Position numbers and translations under genes: made by a program. A stretch of 64,000 bases of DNA, taken from the NCBI GenBank assembly GCA_020740775.1, contig JAHEWK010000003.1, positions 1,736,001 through 1,800,000 on the forward strand. The letters are read 5' to 3'. The notes under the pieces were generated by a model. It searched no databases, was not told the origin of the DNA, and saw only the letters and a program-made list of their open reading frames with translations. Each line of letters opens with the position of its first letter. Position 1 is the first letter of the stretch. The DNA comes from Ilyonectria destructans. Lineage: Eukaryota > Ascomycota > Sordariomycetes > Hypocreales > Nectriaceae. Shown here piece after piece: positions 12,626 to 24,694 of this stretch.

Positions 12626-13769
12626 TCATCTACGCCCAGACAATGCCTCTGCCCACAACGTACCGTTCACGGCTCGATCCTTTATCCAACTCTGGCAGGT
12701 AGCAATAGGATTAGGCTCACCATATGGAGTCATGTGTCCTTCTTCCTCTGGGATCTTCAGAACGCGTATGTCCACACAGTGGTTCGGATCAAGCTCTTCT
12801 GGAGTATGCCCAGAACTCGAAAAATCCACTAATGTATGAAAGTCTTCGACGAAGACCAGTGAGATTGTCCTTGGATCCCTGTGCTGATTCTCCGAGTTTG
12901 ATCCTGCTCGCCTTCGGGTGCCTACAACTGCGTTTACCCATTCCTGCTTTACCCCAAACCCATCAATGCCATGCATGTCAGCCCTAGTGAAGACCCCAAG
13001 TTCCAAGTGAGGAAGCCTGGCCATATCTACCCAGATATCATCTCCCGGATCCATGTTCGGGTTGTAAATGGCCAGCCGTCGCAGTTTCGGCCAACACGTT
13101 GCCCAAACCTCAGGTTCGTTTCGTTCGTCATCTGTCGCAAGAAAAAGTTCATCGCGAACGCTGACGAATTCTTCTAGGTGTACGAGAGCTTCGAACGCCT
13201 TGTCTCAGGATCGGCCGAACTCCCCCTCTGTCATAATATGGGTAGAGTGTCCGTAGTGGCATATCAACGACGAGAGATCGCAGCATCGGGGCTAGCGCAA
13301 GAAGAATATCCCGGACAATGATAGCAGTTGGAACATCTGCAAGAGGCGAAGTGAACAAGTATGTACTGGATGACATGCTAGCCGAGCTAGTCCCAGACGT
13401 CCTCGGTGATATCTCCTGATCGGGTTCGATAGCATCGACTGGAGGCGGCGGGGCACTACCCCGTTCATCTTCAGAACGGAAGGGCTGAAGAAAGAGCCTA
13501 GCTCGGCGATGGTTTGAAAAGATTCTTTCAAGGGGTGCCGATTTTAAGGACGCCGAAAAATTAGCGGCTCTGCTTTTCGAGTCGATGTAGAGGCAGAATT
13601 GCAAAAGCAGTTTGGAGGCGGGTGGATATGTTGCCCGGCAAACCCTTGTAAAGGCGAGGAGCGATTTGGTGACTAAATGAGACGGCGGATAGATCTCGTC
13701 CGAGTTTCTGGGGACTAGGGACTCAACCACCAAGAGAATGATCTCGGTGGGGAACCTTTGCGTTGGCAT
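12626..13769 (-). pseudogene. F-box-like protein gene with a one-base frameshift
   Basis: The minus strand begins with MPTQRFPTEIILLVVESLVP, an F-box-like start (LP-x-E-I-hydrophobic), followed by a helical FTRVCRATYP segment; this is typical of fungal F-box proteins that recruit substrates to SCF ubiquitin ligases. The first frame runs to about 13199 and then turns to a basic nonsense tail. The adjacent frame is open from that point to 12626 and continues the protein sensibly, with EALVHLEEFVSVRDELFLAT, WPKLRRLAIYNPN and a C-terminal acidic region. Removing one base in the CCTT (plus strand) run at about 13198-13202 would give one frame of about 380 codons. No intron of fungal size fits there. 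So this is either a recent pseudogene or a sequencing indel. The target is unknown. Confidence 0.6.
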
Positions 13770-15177
13770 CTTGATCGTGGGTGCTAACCAGGGTGGGTTT
13801 GTTATTTCCAGAGAGTAAAACTGCGTGGCAGGAAAGCGGGGGATTTAAGATAAGACGAGTGTTTTAATTGGTGGGTCAACGCTTCTCCGATGAGCGAGCT
13901 GCTGTTATGAGATGTGGCTTTGATTGTGGCTGAAGTGTAACACTGATTATCTCCCTCATCCTCCAGCAATGCTGGCACTCAAGCTCGTTACTTTCTATGA
14001 TCGATCAGACCCCGGGGTTTCGTCCCATGTGCCTGAGATGTATACAAATATTCCCTTGCTGTTGTTGTTTGCAGTTATATAGACGTCAAACGTCAATGCA
14101 CACTAAAACATGATTCAAATAACATCGCCATAATCTACTTGGGTCCGCTTCCTTCTCGTCCCCCCGCATTTCTAAAACGACCCGAAATGGTGCATGACGG
14201 AGGCTGCCGTTAAAGCGTTCTCCGAGGAAAACCCATGGCTAACGAGTTGCGAGGGTATTAGGTCTCGAATTTATCGAACCATACGATCCACATACTTGCT
14301 AGCAAGAGTAAAGCCTAATTAGCGAACGGAGACACCAGACCCAGAAGAGCAGTGCACATGATAACAGAGTGAGTGCATCATAAGTTTCGGAGAGAACCCT
14401 ATCGGTAGCTGTGGGTAGTGTCAGTATCGCAAGAAAAGTAAGCTTGTCTATATTTCTGTGACGATCAATTAAGCTTCGCTACTGGGAGACGCGATAGACG
14501 GCGGTGACCCTTGAACGGAAGGTGGCCGGCACTCGGCATTACCCTGGACTGCGAAAGTCATGCACTATGCCAGGCCTTTTGTGTTGTACAATTTAGCTAA
14601 GACGGAAGCTCGGTGAAGCAATTAGCGCTGATTGGCCCACTTGGTACAGGAATGCCTTCAGGGCGGATCCTGGGCTTGCCAATCACTCACCCATCCGAGG
14701 CCGGTTGGCGATCTTCTGGATGCGGATTGGACGATCGTCTCGAATAAAAACCGTTTCTCGCACGGAAGTCGCCTCGATCTGGCATCCGCCAGGCGCGCCA
14801 TCGGCAGCTTGAAACTTTACGTCTGATTCTCTGATTCAAAAGGTCCAGGGCGTGTCGATCAGTCTACGCCAGCGCTCGCTTCTCCTCTCTCATTGGCTGC
14901 GTGCCCTTGGCCACCTCATTTAGGAGTGTCGCACACGTGGGCCTCGGGAAACATCTTGATGGTTGTTATCGCACCGCGTTAATCGAGACTCCATCGAAAA
15001 TCACCTTCTTTTTTCGTCAGACTACTCGGCTTCACTGTGCCATTGCCCCTGTTTCAGTACATGTTACCTTATCGAAATGTGTATATATTTCATGCCTCGC
15101 CCAGCAAGGAATGAATCAATCCACTCTGTACATTTCAGCTACATATTACTTTACAGAAAACATCATCAAAATATCCC
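13770..15177. other. Intergenic stretch, no supported gene
   Basis: 1.4 kb between divergent genes (F-box-like on minus, RNase T2 on plus), so it should hold both promoters. Only short frames without recognisable content. The last 100 bases before the RNase ATG are an A/T-rich leader. Confidence 0.5.
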
Positions 15178-15999
15178 ATGATGGCTCGTCTTCACTTGGT
15201 GGTTCCCATTGTGGTCGCCATCTCCAGCATCGTCACTGCTACAACTGTTTCGTGCCCCAGCAACCTGACTCTGTCTTGCCATAACACGACTGCGGTGGCC
15301 AACACATGCTGCTTTATTCCTGCTGGACAAATTCTCCAGACTCAATTCTGGGACTCTGATCCTTCTGCTGGGCCATCTGGTGAGTCTCAATCTCATTTAT
15401 CTGCAGGTGTCCATATTTTAATAATTTTAGATTCCTGGACAATCCATGGTCTGTGGCCAGATTATTGCGACGGAACCTACCCCCAGTTCTGTGACTCTAG
15501 CCGAGCATACACCGACATCAGGGGGCTTGTGTCCAAGTTCGCTTCTGCGGCTACGTTGTCCTACATTGACACGTATTGGGTCAGTAATACCGGCGATGAT
15601 GAGTCACTCTGGGAGCACGAGTTTAGCAAGCACGGTACCTGCATTAGCACCCTTAACCCGAGTTGCTATGTCGGCTATCAAACTGGCCAGGAAGTGGCGG
15701 ATTACGTGACCAAGCTTGTATCTCTGTTCAAGACGCTACCGACTTACGATTGGCTCGAGGAAGCAGGCATCACACCCTCCACCTCCAAGACGTATACATT
15801 GAGCGAGATCCAAGATGCTTTGGAGACGCAACACGGTGCTGGGGTCACTCTCGGCTGTTCTGGAAAGGTCCTGAGCGAGGTGTGGTACCACTTTAATGTT
15901 AGGGGCTCTCTCCAGCAGGGTACCTTTGTTGCTGCGAACCCTGATGGGAGCAAGAGCACATGCCCTAGCACGGGCATCAAGTATGCTCCTAAGAGCTAA
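15178..15999 (+). CDS. Secreted ribonuclease T2
   Basis: Two exons, join(15178..15379, 15431..15999), give 256 residues. The 51-base intron is a multiple of three and has no stop, so an unspliced reading would wrongly add 17 residues just before the catalytic site. A signal peptide of about 20 residues precedes the mature enzyme. Both conserved RNase T2 active-site segments are present: WTIHGLWPDYC (His73) and EHEFSKHGTC (His130 and His135). Many cysteines in family-typical spacing fit a disulfide-bonded extracellular enzyme. RNase T2 cleaves single-stranded RNA through a 2',3'-cyclic intermediate; in fungi roles include phosphate scavenging and stress. Two ATGs occur in tandem; the first is used here. 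Confidence 0.93.
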   Translation: MMARLHLVVPIVVAISSIVTATTVSCPSNLTLSCHNTTAVANTCCFIPAGQILQTQFWDSDPSAGPSGESQSHLSAGVHILIILDSWTIHGLWPDYCDGTYPQFCDSSRAYTDIRGLVSKFASAATLSYIDTYWVSNTGDDESLWEHEFSKHGTCISTLNPSCYVGYQTGQEVADYVTKLVSLFKTLPTYDWLEEAGITPSTSKTYTLSEIQDALETQHGAGVTLGCSGKVLSEVWYHFNVRGSLQQGTFVAANPDGSKSTCPSTGIKYAPKS

Positions 16000-17166
16000 A
16001 TCTGAAAGACTCAGACGTCAATTGTGTGACAGAAATAGTCCATAAATTACTCTACATAGTGTGTGTGGGAGATGAAATAGAGAAACTGAAAGTCCAACAA
16101 GTCACGCCAAAGCCAGATTGACAGTGACCGTTGCAATGTTTGATATGTAAAAGCAGAGAAGACAGAGATTGAAGATAACGGAATTGAACAACATGGTCAA
16201 AATGCTATAAATGCTACTATCGGTATCGTCTAATTAAACATTCCACACGGAATACCGCAACAATAGGCTAACACTAGTATAAATTGAGCATGCTAGTAAC
16301 AGTGTCGCTGGCAAATGTAGGTGGTCTATATCTCTGTCCCGAAGACCTCCTCTACTAGTTTGTAAGACTGACCAATTTGATTGCGCCCATAGCCTAAAGG
16401 TAAGACGGAACTCCCTGCTGGAGGAAGCCCGCTGTGGACTGCTTCCAAGCAGGATAGAAAGTCTCTGGCACAACATATGTGAAATGACTACGTCGAAGTT
16501 AACAGACATATCGTGATAAAGGTGAAACCAAGAGAGAATTTCAATAAATATTGATCCCAAGTACTGTTCTTGTGACTGCATGCCGTTAAGAGAACGACAC
16601 TACCTTGGCAAGGAATTTAAGTTCCACTTTCAGCAGTACAGACATCAAGGAGCAACTCGCAGCTACTTAGGACTAGGCATGCTGTAGTGTAAGATGATCT
16701 CTCAGTCGAATACAACAGTCGGACGAGAATCAGACGAAACTCGTTGCCGTCGCTTATGTTAGTAATTCAACGATAACATGGGGGAGCTAGACAGGCTCTT
16801 CCCGATGTTTGCCGATCACTTGCCGACGCAGCCTCGAATTGCATGCCAAGCGATGAATTTCACGCAGCCTCATTGGAGCACGTGGCATATGTGGCTTTCT
16901 ATTCTATCGCCCCCTTATCCCTTCGTAGAGCGGGGAAAAATTCGAGGACGAAAAACCCCTCATGCCTCTGTCCTCCATGTTCATGTAGCGCAAACTAACG
17001 GAATCTAAACGACCTTAGATCCCATCTTGACCCTTGTAAGTAGGAAGGAGGCCATCGCTACAAGGCTCCCAAATCTGACTTTGCCCTAATGCCGTGTTAC
17101 AATTTTGCGAGGAAAGAAGCCTAATTAACAAAGTGCTGCAGATACACAGCCAAGACTCAATCAGCA
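16000..17166. other. Intergenic stretch, no supported gene
   Basis: No recognisable gene in 1.2 kb. Short frames at 16234-16581 (minus) and 16778-17008 (plus) lack any domain or splice-supported extension. The 3' end serves as the upstream region of the TPR-CHAT gene. Confidence 0.5.
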
Positions 17167-20100
17167 ATGATGGCCAACGTCGAAAGAACTCAATCGTCCC
17201 AGGGAACTTTGGATGCAACTGCACTAGAGGATTCTGACCAAGCAACCCGATTAGGTCAGCTTGGAAGCGAATTCTTTACTAAATTCCACGAAAATCGAGA
17301 CGTGAAAGACCTAGACGATGCAATTCGCGTTACCCGCGAAGCTATCGACGCAAATTCACCTAGCCAGCATAACCAAGCAATGTTTCGATACAACATTTCT
17401 GTGTTCCTTCGGGATCGCTATGAGGCAACCAAAGAAATTGCAAACATCGAAGAGGCAATTCAATTCGGACGAGGGGCCGTCAAGTCAGTCCCACACGGCG
17501 ATCTCAATCGACCTTCTTTCTTATTCAACCTTGGGTCTCAACTTCTCCTCAAGTACTCAGTGACAGGAGAACTGGGCGACCTTGAAGAGGGAATCCAGTT
17601 TGGGAAAGAATCGATCTGTGCCACCTCAGTGGATCATCCAGATCGAAGAGCACATTTGACTGGACTTTGGAATCTTGTTCGGGCTAGATACCTGACAACA
17701 AGATTGATGAGCGACCTCCAAGACGCCATCCGAATAGGAAAGGAAACCATTGATGCAACTCCAAAGAGCACGCCAACCGAGCCATGCTGCTAAGAAGTTT
17801 TACACCGATCGTCACTGAGAGGTACGACAAGACCAGAGACCTGAGCGACCTAGAGGAGCTCATTTCGGTAATGCGAGAAGGGGTGGAAGCAACTCCGGAC
17901 GAGGAACAGTACAGGGCAGGTCTCTTGACAAACCTCGGATTTTATCTTCGGCAAAGACATTTGCAAACCAAAGCGCCATGCGACCTTGATCAAGCCATTC
18001 TGGTTGCCCGACAGGCTACCAATTCAACCCTACCGGATGATGAAAATCGAGGAAATATGTTTATAAACCTGTGTGATGGACTCTGGACTCGATATTCGAT
18101 CACGGAAAATATGACAGATCTCGACGATACCATCCAAGCTACACAGGAAGCTATCGATACTACCTCAAACAATCATCCAAGCTATGCAAGATTGCTCAGC
18201 ATGCTTAATGCTCAACTATACCAGAGGTTTGGCAGAACAGAAAGAGTGATCGATATTGACGAGAGCATTCGAATCGCGAGAAAAAAGATCAATGCAACTG
18301 AACAAGACGACCCGGAAAGATGCTTCCTGGTCACGGACCTCGGAAATCTACTTGGCGCGAGGTTCCGCAGAACAGGAGCAATTGCCGACCTTGAAGAAGC
18401 CGTTCAGTTTGGAAGGGAAGCAGTAGATGCTACTCCAGAGAGCCACCCAAAGAGGTCACGAGTCTTGAATAATCTCGCAGTTCATCTCAGCGAGAGATAT
18501 TCGAGAACAGAAACAGTGGCTGACCTCGAAGAGGCCATTCAAGTAGGGCGTGAGGCTATTACGAAAGCTATCAACGACTTCCCTGACCGAGCACAACTTC
18601 TAAGCAACCTTGGAGCTCGGCTTGTTAGTCGGTTTAAGAGAAATGGAGTGATGGCAGACGTGGATGAGGCTATCGAAGTTACAAGAGAAGGTCTCAATGC
18701 GATTCCGAAAGGAGATTCAGCTCAACTCGGATTCATGACCAATCTCGGGGCCCGCCTAAGCATCAGATTCCAGAGACTAGGGACTATGATTGACCTTGAG
18801 GAGGCTATTCATTTAACCCAGCAAGTTGTCGACATGACTCCTCCAGCCCACCCATACCGAGCACTACGACTGCAAATCATCGGAGATTTATTCAGCTTAA
18901 GATACGGGAGATCCGGGATGATGACTGACTTGGACAAGGCCATTGTAGCTTCACAGCAAGCTATCACCGAAACGCCATCAGACCACCCCGAGCGGGCGAG
19001 GCGCCTGAATGGCCTTGGAAATACACTGAGAATCAGGTATTTAAAAACAGGAGCATTGTCTGACCTGGAGGAAGCCATTCGAGTCACAAGGGAGGCCGCA
19101 AACTCAGTTCCTAGTGATCATCCAGATCGACCTGGTTTATTTAATAACCTAGGTAGTTACCTTCGTGACAAGTTCGCAAGAACGGATAAAACAGGCGATC
19201 TTGAAGAGGCCATTGAGTTTGGAAGGAAAGCGGTTTCTGCCATCTCGCCTGGCCACGAAGATCAGCGTATCTTCTGGAGCAATCTGGGGACTCTTCTTCG
19301 TACGAGATATCAGAAGACCGAACACTTGGTTGATCTTGACGAGAGTATCGAGGTTGGACGAGAAGCGGTTAAAGCTACCCCAAAAGACCATTCAGAGCGG
19401 ATGCGACCGTTGGTCAACCTTTCAGCTCATCTCCTTAGCCGATTCTCTAGAACAGAGATGATGGGCGACTTAGAAGAGGCAATTCAAGTTGCGAAGGAAG
19501 GCATCAACGCAACTCCACAGGACCACACAGAGAGAGCAGAGGTTTTGATCAACCTTGGAGATTGTCTTGCTGCGAAGTACAGGACAACAAAGTCAATTGA
19601 GGATCTAGCTTGGGCCGCTTCTCACTATCAAGAAGCCCTGCAAAACGACCCATCACCAACAACAACGCGTATTAAGGCAGGGATAAAGGCCATCGCATAC
19701 ATCGGGTGGATAGCGAATTGGCAGCGTGCCTACGAGATATCAGAAGTTGTTGTAGAGCTCGTTCCTAAACTGACAATACGATCACTCAACAACATGGATA
19801 AGCAACACCTCCTTGGCCAGATAGCCGGTCTTGCTTCCGACGCTGCGGCCACGGCTTTCCATGCCGGGAAAGGTCCACTTTCTGCACTGGGCTTTCTTGA
19901 GCTGGGACGTGGTGTTATTGCTACGTCCCTCGAGGAGATTCGAACAGATGACCAAGATTTGCTGGACCAACACCCCATACTTGCAGAGAAATTTGCATGT
20001 CTGCGAGATGAGTTGGAAATCACTGTCCAAGGCACTACCGCCGGCAATGACGGCGAGACGTTGTGGCAGACACAATCACAGCGTCGCTACGAGAAAGGGC

Positions 20101-21362
20101 AAGAGCTGGACCAGCTGATTTCTGATATTCGCAAGATGCCTGGATTCGAAGACTTTTTGCGTCCGCCAAGCGAAGATGCTATGCGCGATGCTGCAAGATG
20201 TGGCCCTATCGCAATTGTCAACGTCAGCAGGTTCCGCTGCGATGCGATACTTGTCGACCAGGATCAAATTCGGTCAGTCCAGTTATCACAACTCACCAGT
20301 AATGAGATCGAGCAGAGGGCCCTTAGGGGCAATCTAGGGAGTCTAGAGATTCTTAAATGGCTCTGGGATGTTATTGCTAGGCCAATTCTAGACACCCTGG
20401 GCTTCACTGGCCCTCCCTCTTCCAACGATTGGCCTCACATATGGTGGATCCCGACGGGACCTTTGAGCAAATTCCCACTCCATGCAGCTGGACATCACCT
20501 GAACACGTCACACACGGTGCTTGACAGGGTTATGTCATCCTACAGTTCGTCTGTAAAAACTCTCATCCATGGGCGAAGGCGTCCTGTGACTCCTGTCATT
20601 CCGACATACTCGCCAGGATCACAACTCTCGGCCGAAGTCGTTCTTGTAGCTATGGAGCATACATCTGAAAGCTCGTGGCTACCGTTTGCGACAAAGGAGG
20701 TAGAGATATTACGGCAGATGTGCCACTCAATGAAGCTGAATCCTGTTGAGCCGAGGCGACAAAAGCAAGACATCCTACCGCATTTGACAAAATGCAAGAT
20801 CTTCCATTTTGCGGGCCATGGGCACACAAACACCAATGATCCGTCCAAGAGTTATCTGCTTTTAGAAGATGGTCGTGAAAATGCCCTAACCGTTGCCGAT
20901 CTGTTGGAGATAAACCTGCGCAAGCATTCTCCCTATCTTGCCTACCTCTCAGCTTGCGGGACCGGGCGAATCAACAATACAAAATTTGTCGATGAGAGCA
21001 TTCACCTAATTAGCGGGTGCCAACTAGCAGGATTCCGGCACGTTATTGGTACTTTGTGGGAGGTCAGTGATGAACTTTGCGTAGATATGGCTAGGATAAC
21101 ATACGAGGGGTTGAGAGACGGAGGCATGACGGATGAATCGGTATGCCTAGGGCTCCACAAAGCCTCTCGGCAACTCCGAGATCAGTGGCTGGCCGCTCGA
21201 GCAAAAGTCAGGGATGGAAATCAACTGTTGGAAAGGCGAGTTGAACAGGACATAGGTTCACAGAACATAGTTGAGAGGGATACGAGAGATGTGATTCTCG
21301 ACGATGACGAAGAGGAGGTGGGATGGGCACATTGGGTTCCATATGTTCATTTTGGCGTTTGA
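17167..21362 (+). pseudogene. TPR-CHAT protein (clan CD protease-like) with one frameshift
   Basis: Two frames form one gene: 17167-17793 and 17784-21362. At about 17768 the first frame reads ATPK and then goes wrong, while the next frame continues EHANRAMLLRSF; one missing base in the AAAG run explains this, and no intron fits. The N-terminal part has 18 degenerate TPR-like repeats of about 47 residues, each marked by a D-[LIV]-[DE]-[ED]-A-I core followed by an alanine-rich ATP-DHP-RA turn. The C-terminal CHAT domain (about 20180-21350) keeps the caspase-like pair: His in KIFHFAGHGHTN (about 20800) and Cys in LSACGTG (about 20950). CHAT proteases in bacteria are TPR-regulated death or defence effectors; fungal TPR-CHAT proteins are suspected of similar roles. 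The catalytic pair is intact downstream of the break, so the shift could be an assembly error, a recent lesion or a recoding site. Confidence 0.8.
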
Positions 21363-21891
21363 ACGGTATTCTTGAATCAACAATCGTCATTTCCCCGGTC
21401 TGTTAGCCCTGCACACCATCTTCTTTCTTCACTGAGAAAGTGACGCATGGATTTATGAGTATTCTAACGATATTATGATGTTCACGTGATCGCCTGGCAT
21501 AGAAAACCATGGGAGGCGTTGGAAGGAGCGCACGGCCACGGAAAGTTAAGGACAGGTGTCCTTGTCCCGCGTTGGGAGAGAGCGAACGTTGAAGCGGCAA
21601 GGCAGACACATCCCTTTGCAAGCATTTGAATCCTTCAACACTATTCCCTGAAAGGCAATAGCCGAGACGAAAATCATACCACTCAGCGCTTGGAATTCAG
21701 CAGACTCGAGACAGTTCTGCAATCACAACACATAATAAGTAAATGGTCCACGTAACACTTGCTAGGCACCAATTTAATCATCGAATTTCTGAGAATATTT
21801 AACATCAGCTGTCTCTGGTTCATCACCCTTATTACTCAACACCTTCTCAAGACAAAACAACCTCAATCCAAATCCCAGACCGCTTTCAACA
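21363..21891. other. Intergenic stretch with promoter
   Basis: No gene seen. The 3' part before 21892 contains a TATA-like aatatttaac at about 21791-21800 and a CAAAACAACCTCAATCCAAATCC-like leader, so it is the likely promoter of the small secreted protein gene. Confidence 0.4.
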
Positions 21892-22338
21892 ATGCAGACC
21901 AAGGCCTTCATCACCGCTCTTCTCGCTGCGCTTCCCGCCATCCAAGCCTTCAAGTTCACAGGCCCCGATCCCTCCAAAGTCCTCGACGTCAGCAAGGAGA
22001 TCACCATCACTTGGAGCGGTGGCGTCCCCGATAATCTCCCACGCAAGCTTGATTTCGGCTGGCATTGTGAGCCTGACCAGCTCAATACTCTCGAATCAGA
22101 TATCAGCCAAATGCAGGATGACATTTATCTGTCCGACGGCGAGTACAAGATCAAATTCGGCGACAACTTCCACCGCATGCTTGACGAATTTGCCGACAAA
22201 CTAGCTAAAGACAAGCTGTTCACTTTCCAGGCTATCTTCAATGATCGAACAGATGACCGTGTTGTTTACTGGAGCCAGAACTACACTCTTACTGGTCTGG
22301 ACAAGGGAGCTGGTTCGGAGCCTGAGGTTGAGCTATAG
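21892..22338 (+). CDS. Small secreted Kre9/KNH-like protein
   Basis: A single exon encodes 148 residues. Residues 1-19 (MQTKAFITALLAALPAIQA) are a clear signal peptide. The mature part starts FKFTGPDPSKVLDVSKEITITWSGG, which matches the N-terminal beta-sandwich of fungal Kre9/KNH1-family and Ser/Thr-rich GPI-anchored wall proteins. Here the C-terminus ends EVEL, without a GPI-attachment tail or a Ser/Thr-rich stalk, so the protein is probably soluble and secreted. It is acidic and has a single cysteine. It lies between the TPR-CHAT gene and an AT-rich mutated stretch. An effector-like role is possible but not shown by the sequence. Confidence 0.72.
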   Translation: MQTKAFITALLAALPAIQAFKFTGPDPSKVLDVSKEITITWSGGVPDNLPRKLDFGWHCEPDQLNTLESDISQMQDDIYLSDGEYKIKFGDNFHRMLDEFADKLAKDKLFTFQAIFNDRTDDRVVYWSQNYTLTGLDKGAGSEPEVEL

Positions 22339-23045
22339 GGAAATGATATGTTGGCCTTGAGGCTGGTATCGACGAGTTGCAATGTCATAGGTCTTTCGCT
22401 ACGATTGTTTCTTTCATAGTGGAAAGTCAGGCTTTTGCTTCTATAGAAATGAAGTAGTTAGTTTGGAAATGTCTTGACGGGCGAATTACGAGTTACACAA
22501 AGTTATTTGTATTAAGTTTAATTATCAAGCTATTATTAGCCCTATGAACTACTAGGTAAATATCTATATATCAAACTATATAAGCTCCCAACTCTTCTCT
22601 AAGTATTAGACGCTAATTGAGTAGAGGAAGTCTCAAGCCTTATGTCATTCAACTGTTACTCGTAGTGTTATCGCGAGTGTTGGTATAGATAGCCTAGTCC
22701 TTGTCTTTGACCAAATTTACCCTATTTACAATTCTTTCGACTGCTTGAATCTTAGTGCTAATGATGCGGAAAGCCCTTCCCTTGGCCTCACAGCCAGGGA
22801 CTGGGCTTGATGCCTCAGGCCTCGGGCCTGCGGGTCGGAACCTTACGGCTCCGACCGTAGCTAGCTAGCTGTAGAGATCATCAATCCTTCATCACACACA
22901 TTTAGACCTACGGTCCCATCCCATCTCGTATCAGCTAACCTATTTTAGTGAGTGGTAACGGAATCGTCATTAAGAAGAAAGGAGAACTATAGCCGCAGGA
23001 ATAATAGGTTGCTTTTTACTATAAATAAGCTAGATTTACTTACAG
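22339..23045. other. AT-rich, probably RIP-mutated stretch
   Basis: No gene. 22490-22620 is strongly AT-rich with TA steps (tatctatatatcaaactatata), as seen in RIP-altered repeats. At about 22834-22857 the sequence ggtcgga-accttacggc-tccgacc forms a 7-base-pair hairpin next to a GC-rich CTCAGGCCTCGGGCCTG patch. This block replaces the expected 5' exon of the NLR-like gene that follows, so it probably contains a degraded mobile element. Confidence 0.45.
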
Positions 23046-24474
23046 ACTAGATCAGCTTTTGCCACCGACGCCGGGATCCCGTAGCGCCGCTCTCTGGGGC
23101 CTAGGAGGGTCAGGGTAGGTCTCCACTCTCGGCATGCTACGGTTATCACGAAAGGGCTAATGGAGGAACGAACCAAGCAAGACACAGATCGCGCTAGACT
23201 ACGCGTATCGACGATGCGACGCCGACGACGACTGCTGCGTCTTCTGGGTGCACGCCGATAACGAAGCGACTTTTTTGGCCGATTATAAGACGATCGGCAA
23301 GAAGCTCGGGGTCGACGCGCGGCTTGACGGGCCAGACCTGCTTGATGCGGTACGCAACGAGATCGAAGATCGATCGAAATGGATAATGATTCTTGACAAC
23401 GCGGATGACTTGAGGTTGTTCGGAGTTGGTCAACAAGCAAAAGCAGAAGAAATGAGCGAGCATCGGAACCAGAACCTCCACAAATACGTGCCTTGCACAT
23501 CACAAGGGACGGTGCTACGGACGAGTCGAGACGCGCACATTCTTGGCCCCCTTGTTGGATCTCGTCGCGGCATCAAAGTGCGGTCTATGGCGATGAACGA
23601 GGCAACAACACTTCTTGCGAGGACCCGAGATGAGCCATCGACTGCAGAAGAGGCATTGGGGGAGACAGGAGTGGATGCTCAGCTGGAAGAGCCACAACGT
23701 CTCCCGCTAGCGATCTCGCAAGCCGGGGCATATATGCGGCGCATGTCGATGACGGCCGAGCAGTACCTGAGCCTCCTCAGACAAGGCAAGACTCGATGGG
23801 AGGTGCTGAAGGTGAGCGACGCTGACCGACATCGACGGCCCGAGGTATCGAACAGCGTGCTTGAGACGTGGAGGATCTCGACAGAGCGGATCCGAGCGGA
23901 GAGCGAGATGTCTTACCAGATATTGCACGTGATTGCATATGTTGACAGTCAAGACATACCGCACAAGCTAGTAGCAGAGGCGGCTCGTCGATATGATGAA
24001 GACGATGAAGACTTAACTAGGCAAGCCTCGGAGCTTGAGGTCCTGGAGGCTGTCGCACGACTGAAAGAGTTTTCTTTCCTCAGCCTGCGTGAGACAGAGG
24101 ATAGTGGCCGAAGGTACGAGGTGCACAAGCTTGTGCAAGAGGCTATACGATATAGGCTGAGGGTGAGAAGCTCTGCAGCGACGACCGTTGGCAAGGCATC
24201 AGGGGTAAATAACGGGCCAAAAGAGGATGAGGCATTCTACAGTGGCAGGGCGCTGCAGGTAGTGGATGACCTCTTCCCGTCATCGGAACCTGCTGCATGG
24301 GCACGATGCGAGCGCTACCTGACGCATGCCATTCGAGTAGGGGAGTGGGCGGAGGTAGGCGAGACGGAGACGGAGACAGCAAACTTACTTCAGAGAGTAT
24401 CATACTTTCTGTACGAGCGAGGTCGATGGAAAGAGAAGCAGCCGGTAGACAGTCGCGCTTGGGGTCTCCGGCGG

Positions 24475-24502
24475 GAGAGAGAGAGAGAGAGAGAGAGAGA
24501 GA
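24475..24502. repeat. (GA)14 microsatellite
   Basis: A perfect GA dinucleotide run of 28 bases at the exact point where the NLR-like frame is interrupted. In the ORF it reads as alternating Arg-Glu. Confidence 0.9.
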
Positions 24503-24694
24503 TATTTATTTAACGCCAAGGGAGCGCAAGGCGCTCCAGCCTCCCGAGGGGCATGTGGCGTGCAGAAGACTATCTAACGGCTAAGGTAAGTCTAGGATAT
24601 CCTGCACATCTGGCCTAGTAGCTAGGAAAAATGCGATCCGCACCCGTGGGCTCCTTCATTCGAGCTCGTGTTCGGCCTAGAAAAGCTGTTATAG
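24503..24694. mobile_element. Possible insertion remnant inside the NLR-like gene
   Basis: About 190 bases separate the last pre-break codons (..LRRE) from the first post-break TPR codons (..LRREVLGEKHP). The stretch has no coding sense in the NLR frame and has stops. Its edges are a GA microsatellite and a repeat of the LRRE codons. It could be a solo LTR or another small insertion, or the trace of a collapsed TPR array. No terminal repeat was verified. Confidence 0.3.

Noticed and set aside
23036..23503. 155-codon minus-strand frame in the NLR region
   Set aside because: Arg/Ser-rich shadow of the NB-ARC coding strand, whose P-loop and Walker B are on the plus strand.
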